Source: JAMHWF01 sp964371405 (GTDB taxonomy: Bacteria > Pseudomonadota > Gammaproteobacteria > Burkholderiales > Burkholderiaceae_C). From it: 64,000 nucleotides of DNA. Both the position numbers and the translations under genes were made by a program. Below the pieces are notes generated by a model. It worked only from the letters and a program-made list of their open reading frames with translations, searched no databases and was not told the origin of the DNA. Below are positions 8,539 through 17,034 of the stretch, one piece after another (the stretch's first letter is position 1; each line of letters starts with the position of its first letter). The DNA is taken from positions 1-64,000 of the forward strand of contig CAYJLV010000019.1 of the NCBI GenBank assembly GCA_964371405.1, written 5' to 3'.

Positions 8539-9390
8539 TCAATTCGCCATCTGGGTGGTTTCGAGCGCCTCGTCGCGCGTGAAGCGAAAGCGCGACGTGA
8601 TGACGAGCTGATCGGCCTTGGCGCGCATCGCCGGCGAGAACGCGCCGAACGGCGCCGCGGCGTTCACGATCGCGATGGCGCGCCGGTCGAGCTCGCGCGA
8701 CCCCGAGGCGCGCACGATCTCGGTGTCGATGACGCGGCCGATCGCATCGACCGTCATGTTCATCACCAGTTCGCCGTAGAGCTTCCTGCCGCGGTACTCG
8801 GGGAAGTTGCGCGTGCCGCGCTCCTCGATTTTTCGGCGCAGCGAATCGTAGTAGATCGCGTAGACCTCTTCGCGCGTTGCCGGGCTGATGTAGCGGCGTT
8901 TGGGCTTGGCGTTGTCCTCGTTGATGCGCTTCTCGATCTCGGCCAGCAACTGGATCAGCTGGCGCCGCCGCTCCTCGTGCTCGCGCTCCTGCGGCGAACC
9001 CGCTTCGCGCCTGGGGTCGGGCGGCGGCAGCAGCGCCATCTCGCGCCGGATCTGCGACAGCAGTTGCTGCTGCTGCTCCTGCAGTTGCTCGATCTGCTTG
9101 CGCGCCTCTTCGCTGGCGTCGCCGACCTCGACCAGTGCCGAAGCCGGCAGCGGCGAGGTCGAGCGGCCGCGCACGGCTTCGCCGCCGCCGGCCAGACTGG
9201 CTTGCGCGATCGCCTGTGCCTTGGCCGGCGGCTCGCCCGAGCGCGAGTTGACCAGGATCACCTCGAGCGGCGTGTCCTGGAACATGCGGTTGAAGCCCTC
9301 GGGGTCGACGAAGCGCACCGTCAGCAGCGCGGCGTGCACACCCACGGATACCAGCAGGGCGATCTGGACGGTGGACAGCTTGCGCAGCAT
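8539..9390 (-). CDS. TonB family energy transducer
   Basis: 283 aa from ATG at 9390. There is one N-terminal membrane helix (IALLVSVGVHAALLTVRF). A periplasmic linker includes a highly charged Gln/Glu/Arg helix (res about 95-160, EEARKQIEQLQEQQQQLLSQ), predicted coiled coil rather than the usual Pro-Glu/Pro-Lys rod. The C-terminal TonB domain has YAIYYDSLRRKIEERGTRNFP and GELVMNMTVDAIGRVIDTEI. TonB links the proton-motive force to outer-membrane transporters. No exbB or exbD is adjacent, so it must use a distant ExbBD or act in another process. It starts 11 bases after the RNB gene. Confidence 0.88.
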   Translation of the reverse strand: MLRKLSTVQIALLVSVGVHAALLTVRFVDPEGFNRMFQDTPLEVILVNSRSGEPPAKAQAIAQASLAGGGEAVRGRSTSPLPASALVEVGDASEEARKQIEQLQEQQQQLLSQIRREMALLPPPDPRREAGSPQEREHEERRRQLIQLLAEIEKRINEDNAKPKRRYISPATREEVYAIYYDSLRRKIEERGTRNFPEYRGRKLYGELVMNMTVDAIGRVIDTEIVRASGSRELDRRAIAIVNAAAPFGAFSPAMRAKADQLVITSRFRFTRDEALETTQMAN

Positions 9391-9401
9391 CGGGAGCGGC
9401 T

Positions 9402-11459
9402 TCAGTTCTCGGGCGTTGCGTCGGCGGGCGCGGCATCGGGTTCCGGCGCATCGTCCGCCAGATCGATGGCCAGGGTCAACGGCCCGGCGATCTCGGCCTC
9501 GTCGGGCTCGCCGGCGTCGTCGGCGGTGGCCGGGGCGGCAGGCGCATCGCGGCGCGCGACGACGCCGGCGTGCACGTCGAGCGTCAGCAGGTCGGTCGAC
9601 GCGATGCGCACGTCGACGCGCGTGCCGCGCGCCAGGCCCTCGGCGCCGGTCGCCGGGAACACGAGCGGCAACTCGTCGCAGCGCACCAAGCCGTTGACCA
9701 TCACGGTGGCAGGCAGATCGCGCAGGTCGTGCTGTGCAATGTGGCGCAGCGTCCAGTAGCGCTCGATGGCCGACTGGAACGCACCGTACGACGCGTACGC
9801 AGCGTCGAACGCCGAGATCACGGAGAACAGCGCCGCATCCCGCGGCTTGAAGGGGGCGGCCAGCGCCGCCGTCCGGCCGTGGCGGGCGCAGGCCACGATC
9901 TGCCACTGGTTGACCAGATCGACGTAGCGGCGCAGCGGCGACGTGGCCCAGGTGTACTGCGCGACGCCCAAGCCGGCGTGCGATGCCGCCTTCGTGCCCA
10001 TGCGCACCTTGACGCCGGGTGCAAGGCTGGCCTGGCTGCGGTAGATTGCCGGCACGCCCAGCTCGGCCAGCCAGCCGCCCCAGGTGCTGTTGGCGAGAAT
10101 CATCGCCTCGGAGACGATCAGGTCGAGCGCCGATCCGCGCTGGCGCGTCGTGATCTGCACCGTCTCGTCGCCGCGCGGCTCGATGCCGGGCGCGTTGTCG
10201 AGGCTGAAGCTGTAGTCGGGCCGCGAAAAGATCTCCGGCTTGCCGCGCACGACTTCGCGCCGGGCCTTCAGGTGGCGCGCCAAGCGCCAGGCGAATGCCA
10301 GCTCGGCCGGGAACGGGTAGTCGGCCGGCGCGCCGCCTGCGAGCGAAGCATCGGTGATCACGCCGTCGAGCCGGTCGTGGCGAAGGTTGACGCTGATCGG
10401 CACCCGCTCGAGGCGCGTTTCGTGGCGCTTCACTTCGAGCGTCGCCTCGTCGAGCGTGACGTAGAGCGAGACCGCCGGGCAGTCGCGGCCGGCTTCGAGC
10501 GTGTAGGCCTGCACCACCTCGTCGGGCAGCATCGTGAGCTTCCAACCCGGCATGTAGACGGTCGACAGACGCTCGCGCGCGATGCGGTCGAGCGCGCTGT
10601 CGGGGCCGAAGGCGAGCGCCGGCGCGGCGATGTGGACGCCCAGCACCACGGTGCCGCTGCCCAGACCCTGCACCGACAGCGCGTCGTCGATCTCGGTCGT
10701 CGCTGAATCGTCGATCGAAAACGCCTCGACACTCGCTCGCGGCAGCGCCTCGCGGATCGGCGGCGCAGTGACGGGCGCGAACGCCGTGCCCTGGGGAAAC
10801 TGCTCGAACAGGAAGCGGCGCCAGTGGAACTGGTACGGGCTGTCGATCGCGCCGGCGGCGCCGAGCAGGTCGAGCGGCGCGCGCTGCGAGCGCCGCGCCG
10901 CCTCGACCACGGCCTTGTATTCGGGAGCGTTCTTGTCGGGCCGAAAGAGGATGCGATAGAGCTGCTCGCGCACCGGCGGCGGGCAACGGCCGGCCGCCAG
11001 GTCGCCGGCCCATTGCTCGATCTGCAGCGCCTGCTGGCGCTTGCGTTCGATGCCGGCGAGCGCCGCCTTCAGCGTTTCTTCCGACGCCTTGCGAAACAGC
11101 CCCTTGCCGATGCGGCGGAAGTAGTGCGGCGCCTCGAACAGGCGAAACAGCGCCGCCGCCTGCTGCTCGGTGCCGGCGTCGGCGTCGAAATAGTCGCGCG
11201 CCAGGTCGGCGAAGCCGAAGTCGCTGTCGGGCGCGAACTCCCAGGCGAGGTCGAGGTCGATCTGCTCGGCGAGCGTGCGCGCTGCCGCTATCAGCTCGGT
11301 CGGCTGCGGCTGGGCGAAGCGCAGCAGCACGTTGGCGGCCTTGACCTTGACGCGGCGTCCGGAGTCGAGTTCGACCTGCATCGAGCTCGCCGCCTCCGAC
11401 ATTACGCGGCCGGCCATGAACTTGCCGGCCTCGTCGAACAATGCATACATGCCTGCCAT
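9402..11459 (-). CDS. RNB-domain 3'-5' exoribonuclease (RNase II family)
   Basis: 685 aa. The N-terminal 200 residues replace canonical cold-shock domains. The catalytic RNB domain starts near res 245, with SIDDSATTEIDDALSV holding the metal ligands Asp250/251, Glu256, Asp258 and Asp259. Other conserved blocks are VHIAAPAL, STVYMPGWKLTMLPDEVVQ and ATSPLRRYVDLVNQWQI. A short S1-like beta region follows (res about 590-640), with an acidic tail. Glu at 256 stands where E. coli RNase II has Asp. The family degrades single-stranded RNA processively from the 3' end. Start at 11459 or, three codons later, at 11450; neither has a strong ribosome site. Confidence 0.9.
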   Translation of the reverse strand: MAGMYALFDEAGKFMAGRVMSEAASSMQVELDSGRRVKVKAANVLLRFAQPQPTELIAAARTLAEQIDLDLAWEFAPDSDFGFADLARDYFDADAGTEQQAAALFRLFEAPHYFRRIGKGLFRKASEETLKAALAGIERKRQQALQIEQWAGDLAAGRCPPPVREQLYRILFRPDKNAPEYKAVVEAARRSQRAPLDLLGAAGAIDSPYQFHWRRFLFEQFPQGTAFAPVTAPPIREALPRASVEAFSIDDSATTEIDDALSVQGLGSGTVVLGVHIAAPALAFGPDSALDRIARERLSTVYMPGWKLTMLPDEVVQAYTLEAGRDCPAVSLYVTLDEATLEVKRHETRLERVPISVNLRHDRLDGVITDASLAGGAPADYPFPAELAFAWRLARHLKARREVVRGKPEIFSRPDYSFSLDNAPGIEPRGDETVQITTRQRGSALDLIVSEAMILANSTWGGWLAELGVPAIYRSQASLAPGVKVRMGTKAASHAGLGVAQYTWATSPLRRYVDLVNQWQIVACARHGRTAALAAPFKPRDAALFSVISAFDAAYASYGAFQSAIERYWTLRHIAQHDLRDLPATVMVNGLVRCDELPLVFPATGAEGLARGTRVDVRIASTDLLTLDVHAGVVARRDAPAAPATADDAGEPDEAEIAGPLTLAIDLADDAPEPDAAPADATPEN

Positions 11460-11471
11460 TGTCGCCGCTGC

Positions 11472-12056
11472 TCAGGCCAGACCGAGGAAGCGCATGACGT
11501 CGGGCAGGTGCAGGGCCTCGTAGTCCGACAGCGCGTGGTCGCCGCCTTCGAGCAGCTTGATGCGGCAGCCTTCGTAGCGCTGCGCCATCTCGCGCCAGTT
11601 GAGCACTTCGTCGCCCTTGGCGATGATCGCGAAACAGCGCCCGGGCGTGGTCGGCACCGGCACGCGCAGCGCACGCAGTTCGTCGACGTACTCGGGGCGG
11701 AATTCGAACGGATCACCGCCGTGCCACGGCGTCGTCGTGCCGAGGTGGTGCGCCAGGTCGCGCGCCGGGTCGACGGCCGGATTGAGAAGCACCGCCGGGC
11801 AGCCGTGGCGCTCGGCCACTGCGGCAGCGTAGTAGCCGCCCAGCGACGAGCCGATCACGGCCATCGTGGCGCGCGGCCAGTCGCCAATTGCGTCCTCGAT
11901 CAGCGCCATCGCGGCGCGCGGCGACGGCGGCAGCTGCGGGCAGTGCCAGCGCACCTCGGGCCGGTGCGCGGCGATCCAGCGCGCCGTCTGGCGCGCCTTG
12001 GTCGACTGCGGCGACGAGCGAAAGCCGTGCAGGTACAGCAGATGCGTCGTCGTCAA
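11472..12056 (-). CDS. YqiA/UPF0227-type alpha/beta-hydrolase esterase
   Basis: 194 aa. The best start is TTG at 12056, which overlaps the mpl stop (TTGA) and gives the family N-terminus TTTHLLYLHGFRSSPQS; the first ATG would remove the oxyanion strand. The nucleophile elbow is GSSLGGYYA (Ser). The catalytic Asp is in AKGDEVLNW and the His in GGDHALSDYE. YqiA-like proteins are small esterases of unclear natural substrate. Tight coupling to mpl and to the RNB gene (12 bases) suggests co-expression. Product confident; the unusual start codon is inferred from conservation and overlap. Confidence 0.88.
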   Translation of the reverse strand: MTTTHLLYLHGFRSSPQSTKARQTARWIAAHRPEVRWHCPQLPPSPRAAMALIEDAIGDWPRATMAVIGSSLGGYYAAAVAERHGCPAVLLNPAVDPARDLAHHLGTTTPWHGGDPFEFRPEYVDELRALRVPVPTTPGRCFAIIAKGDEVLNWREMAQRYEGCRIKLLEGGDHALSDYEALHLPDVMRFLGLA

Positions 12057-13420
12057 GCGCGGGCTCCGCGCGCGGCCAGCGCGTCGAGCAGCCTGGCATG
12101 CACACCGCCGAAGCCGCCGTTGCTCATGCACAGCACGTGGTCGCCGGGCCGCGCGGCGGCTGCGACGCGGCGCACCAGCTCGTCGATCGTGCCGGCCACG
12201 ACAGCTTGCGCGCCGAGCGGCGCCAGCGCCTCGGCGGCGTCCCAGCCCAGACCGCCGGCGTGGCAGAACGCGAGATCGGCTTCTTCGAGCGACCAGGGCA
12301 GCAATGCCTTCATGCTGCCGAGCTTCATCGTGTTGGAGCGCGGCTCGAACACGGCGAGGATGCGCGCCGCGCCGACCTTGCGGCGCAGGCCGTTGATCGT
12401 CGTGCGCATCGCGCTCGGGTGGTGCGCGAAGTCGTCGTAGACGGAGATGCCGGCAGCCTCGCCGCGCAGCTCGAGGCGCCGCCGCACGTTGCGGAATTCG
12501 GCCAGCGCCGCCGCCGCCGCCTCGGGCGCGACGCCGACGTGCTCGGCCGCCGCGATCGCCGCGAGCGCGTTCATCTGGTTGTGCTCGCCGAGCAGCGGCC
12601 ATTCGACGCGCGCGATCTTCAGGCTGCCGCGCAGCACGTCGAAGGCGTGCGGCTCGCCGCGCGCGCGCAAAGCGCCCGGCTCCTCCTTGCGCGCGCCGAA
12701 GCGCACGACGTCGCTCCAGCAACCCTGGTCGAGCACGCGCCGCAGGCTGTCCTCGCGCGCATTGACGACGATGCGCCCCTGCGACGGCACGGTTCGCACC
12801 AGGTGGTGGAACTGGCGCTCGATCGCCGCCAGATCGTCGAAGATGTCGGCATGGTCGAACTCGAGGTTGTTCAGCACCGCGGTGCGCGGCCGGTAGTGCA
12901 CGAACTTGCTGCGCTTGTCGAAGAATGCCGTGTCGTACTCGTCGGCCTCGATGACGAAGGCGCGGCTCCGGCCGAGGCGCGCCGAAACGTCGAAGTTCAT
13001 CGGCACGCCGCCGACGAGGAACCCCGGCGCCTGGCCGGCGTGCTCGAGGATCCATGCCAGCATCGACGTCGTCGTCGTCTTGCCGTGCGTGCCGGCGACG
13101 GCAAGCACGTGGCGACCGTGCAGCACATGCTCGGCGAGCCACTGGGGGCCGCTGGTGTAGGGCAGGCCGGCGTCGAGGATCGCCTCGATCAGCGCGTTGC
13201 CGCGCGTGACGACGTTGCCGACCACGTAGAGGTCGGGCGCGAGCGCGAGCTGCTCGGCGCTCCAGCCTTCGATCAGTTCGATGTCGAGCGCCCGCAATTG
13301 GTCGCTCATCGGCGGGTAGACGTTGGCGTCGCAGCCGGTGACGCGGTGACCGGCTTCGCGCGCCAGCGCCGCGAGACCGCCCATGAAGGTGCCGCAAATG
13401 CCGAGAATATGGATGTGCAT
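12053..13420 (-). CDS. mpl: UDP-N-acetylmuramate:L-Ala-gamma-D-Glu-meso-DAP ligase Mpl
   Basis: 455 aa. It attaches recycled murein tripeptide to UDP-MurNAc, returning it to peptidoglycan synthesis in the cytoplasm. The N-terminal nucleotide domain is MHIHILGICGTFMGGLA. The Mur-ligase P-loop is GTHGKTTT (res 110-117). Central conserved motifs are EADEYDTAFFDKRSKF, NNLEFDHADIF and LGEHNQMNALAAIAAA. The C-terminal domain has DDFAHHPSAMRTTI and FEPRSNTMK. Length is as in E. coli Mpl. It is the first gene of the minus-strand train and is 65 bases from the divergent DUF6644 gene. Confidence 0.97.
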   Translation of the reverse strand: MHIHILGICGTFMGGLAALAREAGHRVTGCDANVYPPMSDQLRALDIELIEGWSAEQLALAPDLYVVGNVVTRGNALIEAILDAGLPYTSGPQWLAEHVLHGRHVLAVAGTHGKTTTTSMLAWILEHAGQAPGFLVGGVPMNFDVSARLGRSRAFVIEADEYDTAFFDKRSKFVHYRPRTAVLNNLEFDHADIFDDLAAIERQFHHLVRTVPSQGRIVVNAREDSLRRVLDQGCWSDVVRFGARKEEPGALRARGEPHAFDVLRGSLKIARVEWPLLGEHNQMNALAAIAAAEHVGVAPEAAAAALAEFRNVRRRLELRGEAAGISVYDDFAHHPSAMRTTINGLRRKVGAARILAVFEPRSNTMKLGSMKALLPWSLEEADLAFCHAGGLGWDAAEALAPLGAQAVVAGTIDELVRRVAAAARPGDHVLCMSNGGFGGVHARLLDALAARGARA

Positions 13421-13485
13421 CGAAGGATTCTAGATTTCACGGCCCACGCGCCGCGGGCGCCGATCCGAGCGGACGAGCAACAAGC

Positions 13486-13920
13486 GTGAGCATTCCGACT
13501 CTGCTGCCGGCGCTGGCGTCGCATCCCTGGGCCTACCCCGCGCTGGAGGTCGTGCATCTGCTGGGCGTCGGCCTGCTGTTCGGCAATCTGACGCTGCTCG
13601 AGTTGCGCGTCTGGGGGCTCGGCGTTGCGCTGCCCATCGCCGCGCTCGGCCGCCTCGCGCTCGGCCTGGCGCTGACGGGCTTCGCACTCGCGGCGATGTC
13701 GGGACTGCTGATGTTCGCGAGCCAGAGCGCCGAGCTGGCCGCCAACCGGGTGTTCGTGCTGAAGATGGTGCTGCTGTTCGTGGCCGGGACCAATGCGGCG
13801 CTTTTCCATGTCCGCCACGGGCTGGATCGGCTCGACGCCATCGCGCGGCTGCAGACCGCGTTGTCGCTGGGGCTTTGGATCGTTATCGTAGGCTGCGGTC
13901 GCTGGATCGCCTACGCCTGA
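13486..13920 (+). CDS. DUF6644-like four-helix membrane protein
   Basis: 144 aa from GTG at 13486. Four hydrophobic helices are visible: res 15-32 (YPALEVVHLLGVGLLFGN), 44-70, 83-105 and 120-140. The first helix holds a His (VVHLLG) and the loop has LLELRVWG; another His (FHVRHG) follows helix 3. Paired His in a small membrane bundle could suggest heme or metal binding, but this is not shown. The next gene, 20 bases on, encodes a secreted DUF6152 protein; the two commonly sit together, so they probably act together. Function unknown. Confidence 0.75.
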   Translation: MSIPTLLPALASHPWAYPALEVVHLLGVGLLFGNLTLLELRVWGLGVALPIAALGRLALGLALTGFALAAMSGLLMFASQSAELAANRVFVLKMVLLFVAGTNAALFHVRHGLDRLDAIARLQTALSLGLWIVIVGCGRWIAYA

Positions 13921-13940
13921 ACCGAACCGGAGGTCGCACG

Positions 13941-14417
13941 ATGATGAACCGCCGCACTGTCTCGATCGCCGGGTTGTCGCTTGCCGTCGCGCCGTGGGCC
14001 GCACGGGCGCATCACGGCTGGAGCAGCTTCGACCAGGCGCGCCCGATCTATCTGGAAGGTCGCGCCGCGAAGGTGAGCTGGCGCAATCCGCATGCCGAAG
14101 TCGTGCTCGACGTGCCGCCCACCCTGCAGTTGCCGCCGGGCCTCGCCCAGCGAAAGATTCCGGCGCAGTCGGCCTCGGTCGACGGCGCGGCGTTGCTGGC
14201 CAAGGCTGTAGTGCCGACGCGCAAGGATCGGCAGTGGGTTATCGAGCTGGCGCCGTTGACGCGGATGCAGGCCTGGGCCGTGGCCGAGGTCAAGCCGGGC
14301 GACACGCTCGCCATGCTCGGCTATACCTTCGCCGGCGAGAAGGGCGACGCCGTGCTGCGCGTCGAATACCTGTTCGTCGGCGACAAGGCCTATGGGCTGC
14401 GCTCCGCGCCGGCCTGA
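13941..14417 (+). CDS. DUF6152 periplasmic protein
   Basis: 158 aa from ATG at 13941, with GGAGG 8 bases before; a second ATG follows directly. A Tat/Sec-like signal peptide (MMNRRTVSIAGLSLAVAPWAARA) ends just before HHGWSSFD. The mature protein thus begins with two His, a frequent metal-ligand arrangement. It then has the family blocks VSWRNPHAEVVLDVP and AMLGYTFAGEKGDAVLRVEYL, consistent with a small beta-barrel. The gene runs convergent to hemL with only 15 bases between stops; a GCCGCGC/GCGCGGC hairpin (14420-14442) spans the junction but lacks a T run. Function unknown. Confidence 0.8.
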   Translation: MMNRRTVSIAGLSLAVAPWAARAHHGWSSFDQARPIYLEGRAAKVSWRNPHAEVVLDVPPTLQLPPGLAQRKIPAQSASVDGAALLAKAVVPTRKDRQWVIELAPLTRMQAWAVAEVKPGDTLAMLGYTFAGEKGDAVLRVEYLFVGDKAYGLRSAPA

Positions 14418-14432
14418 CCGCCGCGCGGGGCT

Positions 14433-15725
14433 TCAGCGCGGCGCGAGCGCTTCGCGCGCGGCCGCGATGGTGGCGTCGATGTCGGCCGTCGTGTGCGCGG
14501 CGCTGACGAAGGCTGCCTCGTAGACGGCCGGCGCAAGGTGCACGCCGCGATCGAGCATGGCGTGGAAGAAGGCGTTGAAGCGCTCGCGGTCGGTGGCCAG
14601 CACGGCCTGGTAGTGCGTCGGCAGCGCAGCGGCGAAGAAGAAGCCGAACATGCCGCCCTCGCAGTCGGCGACCAGCGGCACGCCGGCGTCGCGCGCCGCG
14701 GCGACGAGGCCGTCGCACAGACGCCGCGTCGTGCGTGCCAGTTCGTCGTGAAAGCCGGGGCGCTGGATCTCGCGCAGCGTGGCCAGGCCGCAGGCCGTCG
14801 CCACCGGGTTGCCCGACAGCGTGCCGGCCTGGTAGACGGGGCCGAGCGGCGCGAGCTGGCTCATCACGTCGCGCGACGCGCCGAAGGCGGCCAGCGGCAT
14901 GCCGCCGCCGATCACCTTGCCGAACACGCTGATGTCGGGCGCGAAGCCGGGGATCGCGTCGGCATAGAGGCTCTGCGCGCCGCCGAGCGCGACGCGAAAG
15001 CCCGTCATCACCTCGTCGAGCACGAGCAGCGCCCCGTGCTCGGTGCACAGCTCGCGCAGGCGCTGCATGAAGGGCACGCCGGCGCGCACGAAGTTCATGT
15101 TGCCGGCGATCGGCTCGATGATCGCGCAGGCGAGCGTCGGGCCATGCGTCCCGAAGGCGCGCTCGAGCTGCTCGAGGTTGTTGTATTCGAGCACGATCGT
15201 GTGCTGCGCCACCTCGGCCGGCACGCCGGCGCTTGTCGGGTGGCCGAACGTGGCGAGACCCGAGCCGGCCTTCACGAGCAGCGCGTCGGCATGGCCGTGG
15301 TAGCAGCCCTCGAACTTGATCAGCCTCGCGCGGCCGGTGACGCCGCGCGCTAGGCGGATCGCGCTCATCGTGGCTTCGGTACCTGAGCTGACGAGGCGCA
15401 ACTGCTGCATCGACGGCACGAGGCGCAGGATTTCCTCGGCGAGTTCGATCTCGCGCTCGGTCGGCGCGCCGAACGACAGGCCTTCGCGCGCGGCGCGTTG
15501 CACTGCCTCGAGCACGCGCGGGTGGCCGTGGCCGAGGATCATCGGACCCCATGAGCCGAGGTAGTCGATGTAGCGGCGGCCTTCGGCGTCGTGGAGGTAG
15601 GCGCCTTCGGCGCGCTCGATGAAGCGCGGCGTGCCGCCGACGGCGCGGAACGCGCGCACCGGCGAATTGACGCCGCCCGGGATCACGCGCTGGGCGCGCT
15701 CGAACAGCTCTGCGTTGGTCGGCAT
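14433..15725 (-). CDS. hemL: Glutamate-1-semialdehyde 2,1-aminomutase HemL
   Basis: 430 aa. A PLP enzyme converting glutamate-1-semialdehyde to 5-aminolevulinate in the C5 heme pathway. It shows IPGGVNSPVRAFRAVGGTP at the N-terminus, SWGPMILGHGHP, the gatekeeping loop SSGTEATMSAIRLARG, YHGHADALLVKAGSG, the PLP-phosphate Asp in LVLDEVMTGFRV, and Lys270 in FGKVIGGGMP, which forms the Schiff base. Length is typical. It lies 14 bases after thiD and is probably co-transcribed. Heme made here would feed the heme A branch (ctaA, ctaB) encoded later in the window. Confidence 0.98.
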   Translation of the reverse strand: MPTNAELFERAQRVIPGGVNSPVRAFRAVGGTPRFIERAEGAYLHDAEGRRYIDYLGSWGPMILGHGHPRVLEAVQRAAREGLSFGAPTEREIELAEEILRLVPSMQQLRLVSSGTEATMSAIRLARGVTGRARLIKFEGCYHGHADALLVKAGSGLATFGHPTSAGVPAEVAQHTIVLEYNNLEQLERAFGTHGPTLACAIIEPIAGNMNFVRAGVPFMQRLRELCTEHGALLVLDEVMTGFRVALGGAQSLYADAIPGFAPDISVFGKVIGGGMPLAAFGASRDVMSQLAPLGPVYQAGTLSGNPVATACGLATLREIQRPGFHDELARTTRRLCDGLVAAARDAGVPLVADCEGGMFGFFFAAALPTHYQAVLATDRERFNAFFHAMLDRGVHLAPAVYEAAFVSAAHTTADIDATIAAAREALAPR

Positions 15726-15739
15726 CGGGATGCGGCGGG

Positions 15740-16663
15740 TCAGTGGATGCGACGCGGCTCGTCGGCGGGTTCGCGCGCGACGGCGTCACCGGCATTCTCG
15801 GTCTCGTCGGCGGGCGGCAACGCCCAGAAAAAACGGTCGGGCAGCACATTGCCCATGCCCGGGCGGAAACCTGCGTCGAGCGCCTGGTCGAGGAAGGTCA
15901 GCGCCTCGCCGACGGCGGCCTGCAACTCGGCGCCCGACGCGAGCAGCGCCGCCAGCGCTGCCGACAGCGTGTCGCCGGCGCCGATGAACGCGGCTTCGAA
16001 ACGCTCGAACTTCTCGCCCGTCAACGCCCCTTGCGGCGACGCGAGCACGTTGTCGATGAACTGGTCGGGCAATGTGACGCCGGTGACGAGCACGTAGCGC
16101 GCGCCGTGTTCGGCGGCGGCGATCGCCAGTTCGCGCGGCGATGCCGGCCGGTCGGCGTCCCAGTCGGGCAGCAGGAAATCGGTCAGCGTCTGGTGGCTGC
16201 CGACGAGCACTTCTGTCTGCGGCAGCACGAGATCGCGGTAGGCATCGAGGTACGACTGCTGCTCGTCGTCCTCGATCCAGGACACGTTGGACAGAAAGGC
16301 GACGAGCGGCACCTCGGGATAGTCCGAGAGCACTTCGGCCACGGCGCCGACACCTTCAGCCGAGCCAAGGAAGCCGACTTTCCACGCCGCGATCGTCACG
16401 TCTTCGAGGATGCTGCGCGCCTGCTCGACGATCGTGTCGGGCTCGAGCGGGGTGTGGCTGAACACCTCCGCCGTGTCACGCAACACGACCGCGGTGACGA
16501 CGGGCAGGGCGTGCGCGCCCATCGCGGCAATCGTCGCGATGTCGCCCGCCAAGCCGCCGGCGCCGCTCGGATCGCTGGCGTTGAAGCTCATCACGCAGGC
16601 CGGCGAGGCTGCTTCCTCGGGGGCTTCGCTCGGCGCGTCGGTGGGGCGGGAATCAGCGGTCAT
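15740..16663 (-). CDS. thiD: Hydroxymethylpyrimidine (phosphate) kinase ThiD
   Basis: 307 aa, longer than the usual about 265 because of an acidic N-terminal leader (res 1-22) and a charged C-terminal tail. It phosphorylates HMP and HMP-P in thiamine synthesis. The ribokinase-like core has FNASDPSGAGGLAGDIATI, AAWKVGFLGS, LVGSHQTLTDFL and FIGAGDTLSAALAALLA. In the last motif Asp occupies the position where the enteric enzyme has its reactive Cys; this is the common PfkB/PdxK choice. It is transcribed away from rubredoxin; the 157-base divergent spacer holds promoters for both sides. Confidence 0.9.
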   Translation of the reverse strand: MTADSRPTDAPSEAPEEAASPACVMSFNASDPSGAGGLAGDIATIAAMGAHALPVVTAVVLRDTAEVFSHTPLEPDTIVEQARSILEDVTIAAWKVGFLGSAEGVGAVAEVLSDYPEVPLVAFLSNVSWIEDDEQQSYLDAYRDLVLPQTEVLVGSHQTLTDFLLPDWDADRPASPRELAIAAAEHGARYVLVTGVTLPDQFIDNVLASPQGALTGEKFERFEAAFIGAGDTLSAALAALLASGAELQAAVGEALTFLDQALDAGFRPGMGNVLPDRFFWALPPADETENAGDAVAREPADEPRRIH

Positions 16664-16756
16664 CGAAGGTCGCCCTAGCTGTGCAGCGGGGGTGTGCAGG
16701 AAGCGCCCCTACCTCTAGAAAATTGTGAAGAATGTTGCGTAGGTGTAGACAGACTC

Positions 16757-16787
16757 TTGTCTTTTTGCCAGCCCTGATCGCTACAAT
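16757..16787 (+). promoter_or_regulatory. Putative sigma-70 promoter for rubredoxin-pilGHIJ
   Basis: -35 TTGTCT (16757-16762) and -10 TACAAT (16782-16787) with a 19-base spacer, in an unusually AT-rich patch for this genome. It lies 33 bases before the rubredoxin GTG. The spacing is long, so strength is uncertain. Confidence 0.5.
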
Positions 16788-16820
16788 CCGGCTCCATTGT
16801 AGTGAACCCACTAGAAGAGC

Positions 16821-16994
16821 GTGAGCGAATCCCGGACTTGGATGTGCCTCATTTGCGGCTGGATCTACGAAGAGGCAACCGGGGACGTGGAACACGGGAT
16901 CGCTCCGGGAACGGCGTGGGACGATGTTCCGATGAACTGGACCTGTCCAGAGTGCGGTGCGCGCAAAGAAGACTTCGAAATGGTCCAGATCTGA
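16821..16994 (+). CDS. Rubredoxin
   Basis: 57 aa from GTG at 16821, preceded by AGAAG. It is a one-electron carrier with a single iron held by four cysteines. The knuckles are MCLIC (Cys9, Cys12) and CPEC (Cys42, Cys45), with the typical GWIYEEATGD and PGTAWDDVPMNWTCP between. Length and layout are those of classic small rubredoxins. It lies 40 bases before pilG, on the same strand; this linkage recurs in betaproteobacteria and may be only positional. The electron partner is not encoded nearby. Confidence 0.96.
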   Translation: MSESRTWMCLICGWIYEEATGDVEHGIAPGTAWDDVPMNWTCPECGARKEDFEMVQI

Positions 16995-17034
16995 TCGGCC
17001 CGCGTCCGGCGCCCGTCGTTGAGGAGAAGAACTG

